64,000 bases of DNA from Laburnicola sp. R22_1 (lineage: Eukaryota; Ascomycota; Dothideomycetes; Pleosporales; Didymosphaeriaceae): the NCBI GenBank assembly GCA_014281115.1, contig JACONQ010000018.1:1612001-1676000 (forward strand). The letters run 5' to 3'. Made by a program: the position numbers and the translations under genes. Positions 1-10,390 of this stretch are shown one piece after another. The notes below the pieces were generated by a model. It searched no databases. It had not been told where the DNA came from and saw only the letters and a program-made list of their open reading frames with translations. How positions within the stretch are numbered: the stretch's first letter is position 1; each line of letters begins with the position of its first letter.

Positions 1-258
1 GTGTTGTTGAGGAAGGCAGGGAAGAACAATATTAAAGGCGGGCTGAGAGCATATCAAGATATCAGGTATGATAGGGTGTGCAAGGTACAGAAGACCGGCG
101 AGACGACGCGTGACATGTGGCATAACACGGACTGGGAGAAGGTGAAGAAGGACCCGGAGAGCATCCAATTTCCCCGTGAAGACTGGATATATATGCATGA
201 TGCCGAGAAACATGCGGAGGAAGTCGGCGATGAAGTCATTGCTAAAGTGTCGGCTTGA
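1..258 (+). CDS. FAD-dependent monooxygenase, C-terminal end (partial)
   Basis: This frame is open from the first base and ends at 258, so only the last 85 residues of a gene starting left of the window are present. The segment R-A-Y-x-x-I-R-Y-x-R-V followed by Q-K-T-G-E-T-T-R-D-M-W-H is the characteristic C-terminal helix region of fungal salicylate hydroxylase-like (group A flavoprotein) monooxygenases, which hydroxylate aromatic substrates using NAD(P)H and O2. The FAD-binding Rossmann part is off the window, so the substrate cannot be inferred. It is a different gene from the decayed FAD monooxygenase at 56.8 kb. Confidence 0.75.
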   Translation: MLLRKAGKNNIKGGLRAYQDIRYDRVCKVQKTGETTRDMWHNTDWEKVKKDPESIQFPREDWIYMHDAEKHAEEVGDEVIAKVSA

Positions 259-386
259 GAGTCGAGCAAGTATCTTGTATAGAATCCCATATGTTCTAGA
301 CGTCTTGATCAATCTCAAAATCTCCATCTCGAAGCAAGTACATCTCCCGTCCAAACGTACAGGGTCCACAGATCAACCCCTTACCC

Positions 387-1184
387 CTACCTCGTCCTCG
401 CCGAACAAACCCCATCCCCATGATCATGATACACGCACTCGACAGCCGCAAAATTCCCCGCCACCCTCGCCTGCGGCACCACCGACCTCAACTGCGCAAG
501 CGCAATCATAACCCCCGCCTTAAACAACCCATCAAACTCCCCACTCAACGCAACAACCCCAACATCCATATCATCCCCAAACCACACCAACACCTTCCCC
601 AGCAGCCTCCACATCCCACACGCCCCATCCCCATACTCCATCACCGCACGAAGAACGTGATTCTTCGCCATGACGACGGAAACAAGCTGCTCCGGACACC
701 CCTCCGGCGCGCGAATCACGTTCATAAGCCGCGACATGACTTTGTCCGTGTACGGCGTGTCGCCCATCTTGCGGCCAAACGCGTAGGACAGAAGGAGATC
801 GGCGTAGTCCATTCGCGCGCGCAAGACGGGGTCGTACGTGGGAAGCGAGGCGGACAGGTCGCGGGTTGTGGGCGCGTAGCGCTGCCCGTTGTGCATGTAG
901 TGGGCGTAGAGGACCCAGCTTGTGCGGGTGGGCCAGGAGATGCGCACGGCGAGGGTCATGTCGCTTGCGAAGATGGGGGCGAAGAAGGTGGATGTGGGGG
1001 GGATGAGGGTGCGGGCGATGGAATATGCGGTTGTTGTTTGAGGTGGACCGCTTTCGAGGATTTCTACGCGGAGTTGGGGATGGGGATCGTGCGGGCTGGG
1101 TTGGATGTTAGGAGGGTCTTTGTGGAATTGGGGATTTTGGTAGAGGTACGTGGTCTGCTGTAGTGCCATGTTGAAGGTCGACAT
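387..1184 (-). CDS. BTB/POZ-like fungal protein (hypothetical)
   Basis: This is a single-exon frame of 265 residues. I chose the ATG at 1182-1184 (M-S-T-F-N-M) because the 53 codons upstream look like unselected leader sequence. The C-terminal half contains Y-A-D-L-L-L-S-Y-A-F-G-R-K-M-G-D followed by a helical segment ending V-I-R-A-P. That resembles the region after the BTB fold in the large family of short fungal BTB proteins, where the pattern is L-Y-V-L-G-x-K-x-x-D. The N-terminal BTB core itself is not recognisable to me, so the family assignment is tentative. Function is unknown; proteins of this type are usually intracellular adaptors. Confidence 0.5.
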   Translation of the reverse strand: MSTFNMALQQTTYLYQNPQFHKDPPNIQPSPHDPHPQLRVEILESGPPQTTTAYSIARTLIPPTSTFFAPIFASDMTLAVRISWPTRTSWVLYAHYMHNGQRYAPTTRDLSASLPTYDPVLRARMDYADLLLSYAFGRKMGDTPYTDKVMSRLMNVIRAPEGCPEQLVSVVMAKNHVLRAVMEYGDGACGMWRLLGKVLVWFGDDMDVGVVALSGEFDGLFKAGVMIALAQLRSVVPQARVAGNFAAVECVYHDHGDGVCSARTR

Positions 1185-1635
1185 TGGGGCAGTCGTGGCT
1201 CTGTGTTCGTTGGTAGAGGCTATGGTTGAAGTTGATGAGAGTTGAGCACCGCAGGTGTTTATATGGCTAGAGAAATGTCTCTCTGAGGTCTGAGGTCTGA
1301 GCGCACAAGCAGTGCGCGCAGACGCCAGCCTTGGAAACAGCATAAGACAGTTTCATGTTCACAGGTAAGGCCTACTTTCACCAAGGAGATCTGTACAAAG
1401 AAATCCAATGCAGCGCGTTGTGAGGTTGTAAAATTGGACCAATCGTACAATGTATTTTGAGTGCTCATCCAACTTTACTCAAATCCAACTCTGTAAAGCT
1501 CACCTTGAAGGTATACCACAAATTGCTTGATACCAAGTTGAAGATCCCCCGTAGACGTGAAGTTGAACCCCCTGTGGATCGTAAGACGCCGAAACGCCGA
1601 AACCATCATGCATGCATGTCACTGCGCTTAGCTTC
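1185..1635. other. Intergenic, upstream of the BTB-like gene
   Basis: This stretch lies between two minus-strand genes and should carry the promoter of the BTB-like gene and the 3' end region of the 798-residue gene. I see no coding signal or repeat in it. Confidence 0.5.
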
Positions 1636-4032
1636 TTACTTCTTCTTGAACATCTCACCGTTCCACCCGTATGCTTTCGCCAGCCTCCATCCATAGTGCC
1701 TCGCCCACTCCAACGGGATTTTACTGCTAGGATGCGGCTTATGGAACTGAATACCTCGCCCGCCCCAGTCGGTGGTAACACATGGAGTGAAGCGACGAGC
1801 CGAACCGGTCAATTTATCCATAGAGAAGCCGAGTGATCCCATTGCATACTTGAAATCTTTCCATGAGACTTGGCGTGGGACTTCTGGATCCAGTGAATGA
1901 AACAGTGCCTTGATAACCTTGTGTGTGCGTTTATCGACTGTGTAGATGTGTTCCTGAACGTCTTCGTTTGGCTGGGGAGCGACATCTTCGTCTTTTACCA
2001 ACGGCACAGGAACACCGCGTGTCTTTGCTTTGACAGGCTTTTCGGATACGCTCGCACGATTAAAGCCTCCTGTAACCTGTTTTGATGGATCATGGTACGT
2101 AGTCGATAAAGGTTGAAAGACGTATTCAGTGAATTCTTTGCGCTTTTCGGTCTTGATCGTCTCGGTCCAGACAGGTGTGCGCTTGATTGTACGATCGCAA
2201 GCCACAAGTTCACTCACTAGGTCGTGTAAGGACATCGTGCAGCCCTGTTCCTTACGAAGTCGATCGACGTGTTCCCAGAAAGTGTCTAGATACGCCTCGG
2301 CTTTGCACCGCATTTCCACATTTTCCCGATTGTGATGTTGTTGAACAGGGTAATCAAACTTGCCGTCACCCGGGTTAGCATAACGGTATATTTTCGAGCG
2401 CTCAAAGCTCATGGTTAGTAGCGAATGCCACCTATTGAACCTCGATTTGAGTTCTGGTTCAAGTTGGTCTTGCCTCAGTTTCGATTTGATTTGAGACTTT
2501 TCCGGCCATGGCTGGAGATGGAGCTGTTTAAAACACTCTGTCACAATGGAGAGTGTTGAAATACGAGATGCCACCCAAGGAGAGATGAGCGCTTTGACGG
2601 TAGCATCGGTCTTCATGAGTCGTCCTACCTCGTCGATAGCATGATGCAGACCGAACACATCCAAATCCTCGTTGTTGTTGAACAGATATCCCACCTTCGA
2701 TATCAAGCGCAGTATCGGGTGCTCCTGGTGGGGTGGCAGATATTCTGGCCGGACCTTGGATGAAAACGGCTTTTGAAGTTCTCGAAAAAAAAACTTCCGG
2801 ATTGGGGGTGATGAACATAGACCTGCGGTTAACTGATCCATCAACCAATGCATGAGAACATCAAGAAGAAGTCTTAGGTCCAGATGAGCCTCCAAATAAT
2901 CCGGTGGAAGATCTTTCCCAGGCAGAATTGCACCCTGATACTTTTGCACTAGATGAACAATGCGATCGAGGCGCTTCGCAATCTCGTCAAACATACCAAA
3001 GCTGAAGTACGCTCCCTCAATGAGTGCTCCAGCCACTCGATTCCAGAACATAGGCTGATTCATACTTTTGAGCGTTGGATGCTTTCCACCTGTTATGTCT
3101 CGAACCATCTCTTGTTTATGCTCGGCGTAGTCGCGGATCGCATCAGCAAAGTAGCCCGGATGCTCATGCAGGGCCCACAGATGATCTTCTTGTGAGTCGC
3201 GTTCTGTGGACGCAAGCTGCTGCAGACGAACAAAATCCAAGTGTGGAGGAATTCGGTAGGGCGCTTCAGTCCCAATGGTCGGCAACCGTTTCATGTGTAT
3301 TGTTGTCACGTCCATCGATTCTCGCCCTGGCTGTACCTCTGCCAAAGATAGGTCTTTAATTTCGTGTAATATTTCCTGACAGCAACGCACAAGAAATTCC
3401 CAGATGCGCTGTTGAATCTCGAGAGCCTGAAGGCCGAGCGAAGGCTCCATGCCAGCCCCATTTTCCAAAGCTTCGTAGGCATCCTTTTCGTCCTTCCAGG
3501 CTACCAGTTCGCCATAGTTTTCAGGGCTCGTTCGTCCGTGAAACATCATAGTGTACCCGTCTAGGGAGGGGGACGCTGTCGGTACAAGCAGCTGGCCGAA
3601 GTCAGGCCTCGTAACATCTGAGTAAACGAACTCATGAGGTTCATGTCGACCACGCGAATTCAGGAAGAGGAGGAGCGTCTTCTCGTTATTAAGGTCTTCC
3701 AGATTGATGTATGGCCAAAGGTATGCGTCTCTATTTGGTGCGTCATGTTGGGGCGGTGCAGGTATGTCTGGACGGTGCTGAGCTGCCATGCCAGGCCAAG
3801 CAGTAAGAAGGATGCGCGTCCTCTCTTCGCCCGACGCCTCGATCCATCGCTTGCGGATCGTTGTTGCGTATCGCTCGAGGATCATTCGCAACGTATTTCG
3901 ATCCTCGAAGATGGTCGTTGCGAGGCTTCGGGCTTTTCTCTGGACTTCTGGAGGTGTGGACAGGTCTGGAGGCGTGCTATTGATTCGAGCGGGCATCTCC
4001 CTTATAAAGGGTAGACGCATGCCTGAAGGCAT
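1636..4032 (-). CDS. Large fungal protein with HicA-like C-terminal segment (unknown function)
   Basis: One uninterrupted frame of 798 residues, starting at the ATG at 4030-4032; M5 and M13 are alternative starts. The sequence is mostly helical with no signal peptide or membrane segment. The last ~80 residues contain W-K-D-F-x-x-A-M-G-S-L-G-F, then G-S-A-R-R-F-T-P, then I-Q-F-H-K-P-H-P, and end in a basic W-R-L-A-K-A-Y-G-W helix. This order resembles the small alpha-beta RNA-binding fold of HicA/YcfA toxins, and I recall large fungal proteins ending this way; the fold assignment is my inference. The body (residues 1-700) matches no domain I can name. The gene looks intact with ordinary codon use. 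Confidence 0.7.
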   Translation of the reverse strand: MPSGMRLPFIREMPARINSTPPDLSTPPEVQRKARSLATTIFEDRNTLRMILERYATTIRKRWIEASGEERTRILLTAWPGMAAQHRPDIPAPPQHDAPNRDAYLWPYINLEDLNNEKTLLLFLNSRGRHEPHEFVYSDVTRPDFGQLLVPTASPSLDGYTMMFHGRTSPENYGELVAWKDEKDAYEALENGAGMEPSLGLQALEIQQRIWEFLVRCCQEILHEIKDLSLAEVQPGRESMDVTTIHMKRLPTIGTEAPYRIPPHLDFVRLQQLASTERDSQEDHLWALHEHPGYFADAIRDYAEHKQEMVRDITGGKHPTLKSMNQPMFWNRVAGALIEGAYFSFGMFDEIAKRLDRIVHLVQKYQGAILPGKDLPPDYLEAHLDLRLLLDVLMHWLMDQLTAGLCSSPPIRKFFFRELQKPFSSKVRPEYLPPHQEHPILRLISKVGYLFNNNEDLDVFGLHHAIDEVGRLMKTDATVKALISPWVASRISTLSIVTECFKQLHLQPWPEKSQIKSKLRQDQLEPELKSRFNRWHSLLTMSFERSKIYRYANPGDGKFDYPVQQHHNRENVEMRCKAEAYLDTFWEHVDRLRKEQGCTMSLHDLVSELVACDRTIKRTPVWTETIKTEKRKEFTEYVFQPLSTTYHDPSKQVTGGFNRASVSEKPVKAKTRGVPVPLVKDEDVAPQPNEDVQEHIYTVDKRTHKVIKALFHSLDPEVPRQVSWKDFKYAMGSLGFSMDKLTGSARRFTPCVTTDWGGRGIQFHKPHPSSKIPLEWARHYGWRLAKAYGWNGEMFKKK

Positions 4033-4271
4033 GCTATCGATGAGGCTAGACGCTTCCTCGACGGTAGACGGTCGGGGCTCGTCTGCGGGTCAGGTCCAAT
4101 GGCCGCAAACCAACAGCGGCCTCTAAGACTGAGAGCGGCCTCAATGATGATTTGTCGGTGGTGATGACAGCGTTGGATTAAACAAGGTTGATGCAGCGGT
4201 GAAACGAGAAGCGTTGGGTACGAAGAATGTAAGTACCACGAAACCGCGCGGGCACGTGCCACTCGTCAGTC

Positions 4272-4712
4272 CTACGGAGTGAGGTACCCACGAAGGAGCC
4301 TAGTCCCAAGCATCAGCCGTAGACACCCTCGGACTGAACAAACCCCGCCCAAAGCCTCTCGAGCAAAGCCTCGTGCCGAAGAATGCAAGCTCTGATGAGT
4401 ACGACAGCTCAAGACTGTTCTCGGTCCGCCCACCACCTCGATCCCTACCTCGCGCAGACGGTCCCAGACCTCATTCCCAACACAGTCATACGGCCGACGC
4501 ACATTTGTGTCCCGCTGATTGTCCGTGTTCATCAGCTCTTGCAAATCATCTGCGTCGTACCCGGTAGGCACTGGTAGCAGAAGATCATCCGGGACCGACG
4601 GCGCAGTATTCTTGTCGCACCACAACCCTAAAGATGGCATGCTCAAGTGCCCAAGTCTCGGGACTAGGTGCATTAATAGCCCTGCAAGAGCGTGCTCATG
4701 GCCGCGACTCAT
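4272..4712 (-). CDS. Hypothetical protein, probably a gene remnant
   Basis: The frame from the ATG at 4710-4712 gives 146 residues. The first ~45 (M-S-R-G-H-E-H-A-L-A-G-L-L-M-H-L) look protein-like. The same frame stays open for about 14 further codons upstream (to ~4754), continuing plausible sequence (R-L-A-K-F-F-E-Q-W-I-V-D). A second frame upstream (4709-4909) also carries protein-like sequence (N-F-S-N-C-M-S-N-P-P-R). The two could be exons of one gene or halves of a frameshifted relic. No domain is recognised and the C-terminal half looks random. Confidence 0.25.
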   Translation of the reverse strand: MSRGHEHALAGLLMHLVPRLGHLSMPSLGLWCDKNTAPSVPDDLLLPVPTGYDADDLQELMNTDNQRDTNVRRPYDCVGNEVWDRLREVGIEVVGGPRTVLSCRTHQSLHSSARGFAREALGGVCSVRGCLRLMLGTRLLRGYLTP

Positions 4713-4868
4713 GTCCACGATCCATTGTTCGAAGAACTTGGCCAGTCGACTACTCTAGGTGGATTGCTCATGCAGTTGGAGAAGTTGGAGAGATTCAAAG
4801 TCGCAGTTGCAAGGGCTGTCGGCCCCATTCCCAACGGCGCGGTCACCGGGTCCCCACGATGATGGTTG

Positions 4869-4942
4869 TTGCCCTTGCTACCTCTTACATTGCCCTTCCT
4901 ACCTCTCACGTTGTGATGGTCATTGCCCTTCCTATCTCTTAC
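4869..4942. repeat. Short degenerate direct repeat (3 x ~20 bp)
   Basis: Three copies of TTGCCCTTCCTACCTCTCAC, with one to three differences, begin at 4869, 4890 and 4923. They lie in the non-coding stretch (4911-5616) upstream of the DUF7702 gene. Their role is unknown. Confidence 0.6.
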
Positions 4943-5616
4943 ATTTGTCGTTCTCTACCACTCACCAATTTTGACAATGCCTCCTGCCTTTCATTCCTAC
5001 CCGCGGTAGCGGCGAAGGGCTACCTGGCTTGCAACAATTTGTTCTTGTATTACGTGCCTGCGGTATAGCCAGGGGCCGTAGGACACCCGAGGCACAAATC
5101 TCCCAGGGGGTCATGGTCCAGGGCCCAGGCTACGCATTCGCTCCGCAAGCATCGTCCAGCCGCAGAAGAACAGTCGAGTACATCTGGCCTCTGTACAGCA
5201 AGAACATGGGCCATGTCCAACAAGGCGGCCTGGTTTCGTGGTTAGCGCCGGGTGGGCACCGCGTTCCGGGGACGCTGCGACTCCACAGGGAGTCCACAAT
5301 GTAGTGCCGGGCATCCGTGCTGACATGGCTGTATGCAAAACATACAACAGGCCTTCCTCCCGGCACCGCGCGCAGCAGTGAAGGCTGCAGCTGCGTCGAC
5401 GCGCTGGAGAATGGAAGAGTGAAACGGGCCGGGCAGTGCAGACGAGCCCAGTCTCGGCACGTGCCAGGCCGCCAAGCGCGCTAGCGGGCTGCGGACTCCC
5501 TCCTTCCCACGGCCCGCCTTCTTCTGCTCTGCTCCCATGGCTCCGTCACAGTCGATATATATGCACTGGCGACGCGCAGCTGCATCCGCCCTCGACTTTC
5601 CGTGCGGGCTTCGAGC

Positions 5617-6782
5617 ATGGCAACCGGAAACGGCACGGGAAAGGGCTTGGTGTATGGAGCCACCATCAACATCATCACGCTCGTGGTCTATTTCATATAC
5701 CTGTGCCTCGCCGCTTGGCTGTCCATCCGCCAGGGACTGGGACACAACTTCCCATGGATCTGCATCGTCATCTTGTCTCTCTGCCGACTTACCCAGGTTC
5801 TACACATCCCCCACCGCCATCTGCTCTCCAAATGGCTAACGCAGACAGGTGTCGCTCGATCTGGCAGCCACGATGCTGTATCCCGAGTCAAAACTGTCCA
5901 ACACCACGCTGGAGAGCGGCGTTGCCATCCTTACCGAGATCGGCTTGACGCCCTTGTTCATGTCGACCGCAAGCGTCCTCAACATGACGTCAGGACCAAA
6001 GGGACGACGCATGCAATGGATCCTACTCTTACTTTATATTCCTCTTATCATCTCGCTCATCCTCATCGTTGCTGGCGGCATCGACCCGGACTCCCGCGAC
6101 GGACCGACTTTCGCCGCAACCGAATCAACAAAAACTGGCATCGTTCTGTACTGCGTCTGCTTCGTCGTATTGATTTGGGCAACTACCATCATAGCGGCCC
6201 GCTTGTATCTCGCCAACTCGATCGAGGTCAAGATCTTGACCACCGTGGTTCTCAGCTTACCATTCTTTCTGGTTGACGTTGTCTACATGATGTGTTTTGC
6301 CTTTGAAGGCAAGGGAGATCGTCAACGGTTCAATGTCATTAGTGGAGACGTCACGCTGCAACTTTGCATGTAAGTGTCTTTTTTTTGTCCACCCAAGGCA
6401 CCGTTGGTTTCTAGCTCGCTCTTTTCGAGTGGCAAGCTATGGCTGCAGCACTCCATTGGGCCCCAGAAGAAGAAGAAGAAGAAGAAGCCCGCAGAGCCAT
6501 ATTGCATTTGTTTCTGATACCTTACTTACGTTTCCTAGGCAAGTTATCATGGAGATATTCATCGTTGGTCTGTATCTCGGCTTGGGCCTTAATTTACCAC
6601 ACAAGGCCGCCATGTTAAGGGACATTGTCATAGGAGAGCATATGGATTACGAACAATTGAGGGAAACTTTCCTTGGGAAAGTGTACGAAGCAGGATCTGC
6701 AGCAGTGGCCCTCATTGTCATACCCGGACTCAGATTTGCTCATTGGATGCTGGGAAGAATTCTCCGCTCAGGCGCCTCCTAG
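5617..6782 (+). CDS. DUF7702-type multi-pass membrane protein
   Basis: Three exons, 5617-5796, 5849-6369 and 6539-6782, encode 314 residues. Intron 1 (52 nt) uses an unusual GTTCTA donor and a CAG acceptor. Intron 2 (169 nt) uses GTAAGT and TAG and contains an (AGA)n tract. Joining the exons restores a continuous chain of about seven hydrophobic helices: an N-terminal I-N-I-I-T-L-V-V-Y-F helix, then segments around Q-W-I-L-L-L-L-Y-I-P, G-I-V-L-Y-C-V-C-F-V and E-I-F-I-V-G-L-Y-L-G-L. This is the layout of the fungal DUF7702 family of integral membrane proteins, whose function is unknown. The start is the ATG at 5617, since the upstream ATG-like codons are not supported. A small open frame downstream (to ~7044) has no recognisable homology. 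Confidence 0.75.
6465..6487. repeat. (AGA)n microsatellite inside an intron
   Basis: Seven to eight AGA/GAA triplets lie inside the second intron of the DUF7702 gene. They are non-coding if the intron model is right; in another frame they make artificial poly-Lys or poly-Phe readings. Confidence 0.85.
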
Positions 6783-7594
6783 TCAAGTGTGCAATCCACT
6801 CGTCTCAATCCTGCAACGAATTTTGAGGGCCTGGCCATGTGTCGACAGCCACCGCTTTTTTCGCAGAAGGTTTTCGTCCGAACAAGACCCCGATCAGATC
6901 CCAACCGAGGGCTGCGCGAGCCACTACTACTACATGGACAACAGTCAGAAACCTACCTCTACAATCACCGCAGAGAACTACATGCTCAAGACCTGCGTCG
7001 AGCGCAACAAGAGGCTGGCGACAGGCTGCAAACCACTGCGGTAACAGATGCTGTAGTTCCAAACGCCATTCCCGTAATAGCCACCAGCATCACGGGAACA
7101 CAACAAGCCGCACTGAGAGACACAGGAAATTGGTAAGTCGATCCCTTTACCATGTCCACCTCTTCCTAACCCCTGTCCAAGCTGAAACCTCCACCATTCT
7201 CGGCGTTTCTGCTGATCAAGCGCACCCTTGCGCGATCCCTGTCTACGTGGCACATCCAAACGTGCTAGCGTAGTGCCGCCATCGGCATAATTTAGCTCGT
7301 CAAATGGGATTGAAGAATCTCACATCGATCGCGCGGATGTAGGGGGAGTTTTTTATAGACATCGGGAGCTGGGTTAGATAGGGGCGCATAGATGTTGCTC
7401 AAGGATATGCGCCACGCAATAGATGATAGATATTGATAGAGTATGGTGAACGAGTGTATGGGTTTTTACAATATTCTCTGATGACGCACGTACGTCTCTC
7501 GTCGTACCTTTCCACAAGTCAAGTCAAAGTCCCCAGTCGTTCATTCATTCGTCACAGTTCGTTGTTGTCTCCGCATCCCAGTCACCTTTTACAT

Positions 7595-7633
<39 letters not shown>

Positions 7634-10375
7634 GTACCCCCTCTCAGAGAAAAAGAAAAGGAAACACCGAGCTAGCAAAAAAAAAAAAACTGCGACGTCT
7701 CATCTTCGTAGACGCGAAGTCGTGGCATGGCATTCATGGCATTCCTTGCTCTTGCTCGCGGACCCGACCCGAAACTCTGCGCGACCTTCGTTCTTGCCGT
7801 TGATTGATGGCGCTGGAGAATTTGTGGCTGTGGGGCGGCCGCGTCGAGCGTGTAGCCTAGCTGAGGGAGAGGGAGGCGTGGGGTTGCGTGGTGCGTGTGT
7901 ATGTGGCGTGGGGGCGGGTTGGGTGGCTACTTTGTTTGGTTGGTATGAGGGAGGGCGGGATGGATAAGATGGGGAGTGGGAGGTAGCGTGTGTGTAGAGA
8001 GGGGAGAAGAGAAGAGCATGTCGATAGGAAGCGCGGTGCTGTGCTGGAAGAGAAAGGGAGGTATGGGTATGGCCGTGTTGCTGCCTTGTTGCTTGTTGCA
8101 GGGGGTTCTGCGGGTTTTGGCGTAGTGGTCGGTCGCAGGCGGAGATGGCGGTTGTGGTGGTGGTGGCGGTGGTGGTTAGGAGGGTGGTGAGGACTGTGGG
8201 GGAGGTGTGTTTTCAAATAGAAATAGTGTTTGGATGGTCTAGGTGGAGGATTTTGGGTGGATGCATGCATGCATGGTTGGATGGATACCGTTTTTTTTTT
8301 CAGACGGGACTGTGTGCGTTTTTATATTTTTTATATATCTTATAAGGGAGGGTTAGAAGTGGGGAGGCTGTGTGTGTGTGTGTGTGTTTATAGTTAGGGA
8401 TTTAGATTCGGGATGGAAAGGGAGGAGGGAAGATAAGAGTACGTCCGGGGGTGTGTAGGTGTGCTTGCTCCTTGGGATCGATCAATAACAAGGCAACTAC
8501 TTAACAAACTGTTTCGTAAGCTTTTTGCACCACCTTTTTTTGCCTCCAAGATGGGGGTTTTTGCAATACCTCAAACCGGTGAGGTCCATGTAGGATATCT
8601 GGTAGACAAATGAGATGGGACGTGTATGCATGTTGGGCATGTAAGACTAGCTGACGTTACGGGTGTAGGACGAGGCTTCGTGAAAGCAATTTATTTGCGT
8701 TGACTAAGCTGGTTGCAGCCGTGGGGATGGGGATATAGATAGAGCGTTGTGGTGACGGAGCGACGAATGACAGGGAGGATGTGGGGCCTTGGGGGGGTGG
8801 GATGCATGTGTCTGGAAAGGGAAGGTGCAGTGAGAGGGGAGTTCAGCCATGGGATTCCAGTCTTGTGGTTGATTTGGCTTGTTGGTTTTCCCTGCCATGG
8901 GGTGCGTACCTGAGGTGCTATGCAAAACATCTAGGTTCTGGTTCTTAGTTCTCTTAGTAAAGATAGATGGATCGTTGTGTGGGATACCGGCCATATCTGA
9001 TTCTTCACATGTAGGCTGACGGATGTAGCCTGTCCCAGAACGGCATAACATAATCTATCAATGGTATAATATTCGCCTCTTGACGGCCGCCGCCTTATTA
9101 ACGATTAGGTCCCACAGGCAGCCTATAGGTAGGAGAGTGGCGGAACATCCGAACCCCCCTGATGTTGGTAGGGGCGCACAATGCATGTGAACTGTGAGGC
9201 GTTGAAGGCTTGAAGCAGCCATGAGGCAGCGTACACCGCAAACGGCACATGTCCAGTGGCCGAATAACAACCTTACGCTTCGACTCACGATGCGAGCGGG
9301 AGACAGACAGGCTGTTTCTTCTCATCAGTCAGCGAGTGGTAGTCCCCACATGCATGCATGTAAGGCACGCCACCAAGCCCAGACAGGGGACACGGGACGA
9401 CTTCAGCTGTAACTGTCCCCGCAATAGCTCGAAAGAAGGTGGGCATCTTAGGGGTTCGTTTAAACATTAAATACTATATAGTAGACTAGCATAAGCAGGT
9501 GCTGTCCGATAGATAACGTCCCGAGCCTTGGTAGTGTGCGCAAGAATGGGACAGACCCCTATCACTCCATCCTGACATACTCTCCCAATGAAACGCCTCC
9601 GAACGTACACTTCGGTGCAGAAATAGGCCAGGCCCACACTGCGCCCATCCAAGGCTAGACTAGGCCCCTCCTCCTCCTCCTCATGCTGTCTGTTCTACAC
9701 CAGACGTAAACGGCAACACGGGAAACCAAATAAAAACAAGCCAGCCCAGTTTATGTCTAATCTGCTATAGTACTTTCTTTCTGCTACAGGCTTACATTAA
9801 AAACAAACAATCCCTCCTCTCTACCTAAGTACTATAGCTAGATGAACTACTCCTAACCAATCCTTACAACCCACCCCACCCCGACCCTCTTCTCTCCTCT
9901 ACCTTCTAACTAAGAAGAGAAAAAGAAACCCCTTAGTTACTCACTCACTTACTTCCCCCCTACACATACACACACACACACCACACCACACCATAATCCC
10001 CAACAAACAAACTAAGCAGTTAATTAGCTAGTCAACTTACAAAAACCACCCCCACCACACCGCATTATAGTACGTACATGTATACAAATTTTCATCATCA
10101 CCTTTCTCCGCTCTTTTTATTTACTAAGCAGGGGGGCTCTGCTTTTTTTAGGTCACATTTATTTAAGATGAAAAAGCCTTTGTCGTCCCCCCCTCCCCCT
10201 CCCACTAGGTAGATTAAATCAACACTATAATAGTATATCTACTACATAGCAGGTACCTAAACAGATCCGTAGATAATAATGTAGCGTGGAGGAAAGACAC
10301 AAGTGAGTAAGGGAGTAAGCGTGGGGAGGAAGTAGATATGTATAGAGTAGTTTTAGTTAGATAGATAGATGGATA
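6783..10375. other. Low-complexity intergenic DNA
   Basis: This 3.6-kb stretch follows the DUF7702 gene and runs up to the TA next to transposon copy A. The + strand is pyrimidine-rich around 7500-7640, G/T-rich from ~7780 to 8450, and C/A- and pyrimidine-rich from ~9660 to 10200. It includes a (CT)n run, a (TG)n run near 8371-8388 and a (CA)n run near 9966-9981. The open frames here have repetitive composition (poly-His/Pro or Gly/Val) and no recognisable domain. I call no gene. Confidence 0.6.
7597..7631. repeat. (CT)n dinucleotide microsatellite
   Basis: About 17 uninterrupted CT units are followed shortly by a poly-A tract at ~7677-7690. This is a simple repeat in non-coding DNA. Confidence 0.9.
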
Positions 10376-10390
10376 ACGTGTTTACCAGTA

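Noticed and set aside
420..1163. Open frame of 247 codons on the + strand
   Set aside because: It is the shadow of the minus-strand BTB-like gene. Its composition (His/Pro/Arg then Gly) is that of an antisense frame.
6673..7273. Overlapping + strand frames after the DUF7702 gene
   Set aside because: No domain and no splice-consistent continuation; they read as 3' untranslated or spacer sequence.
7857..8270. 137-codon His/Pro-rich frame on the minus strand
   Set aside because: It follows from the G/T-rich composition of the opposite strand. It has low-complexity content only.
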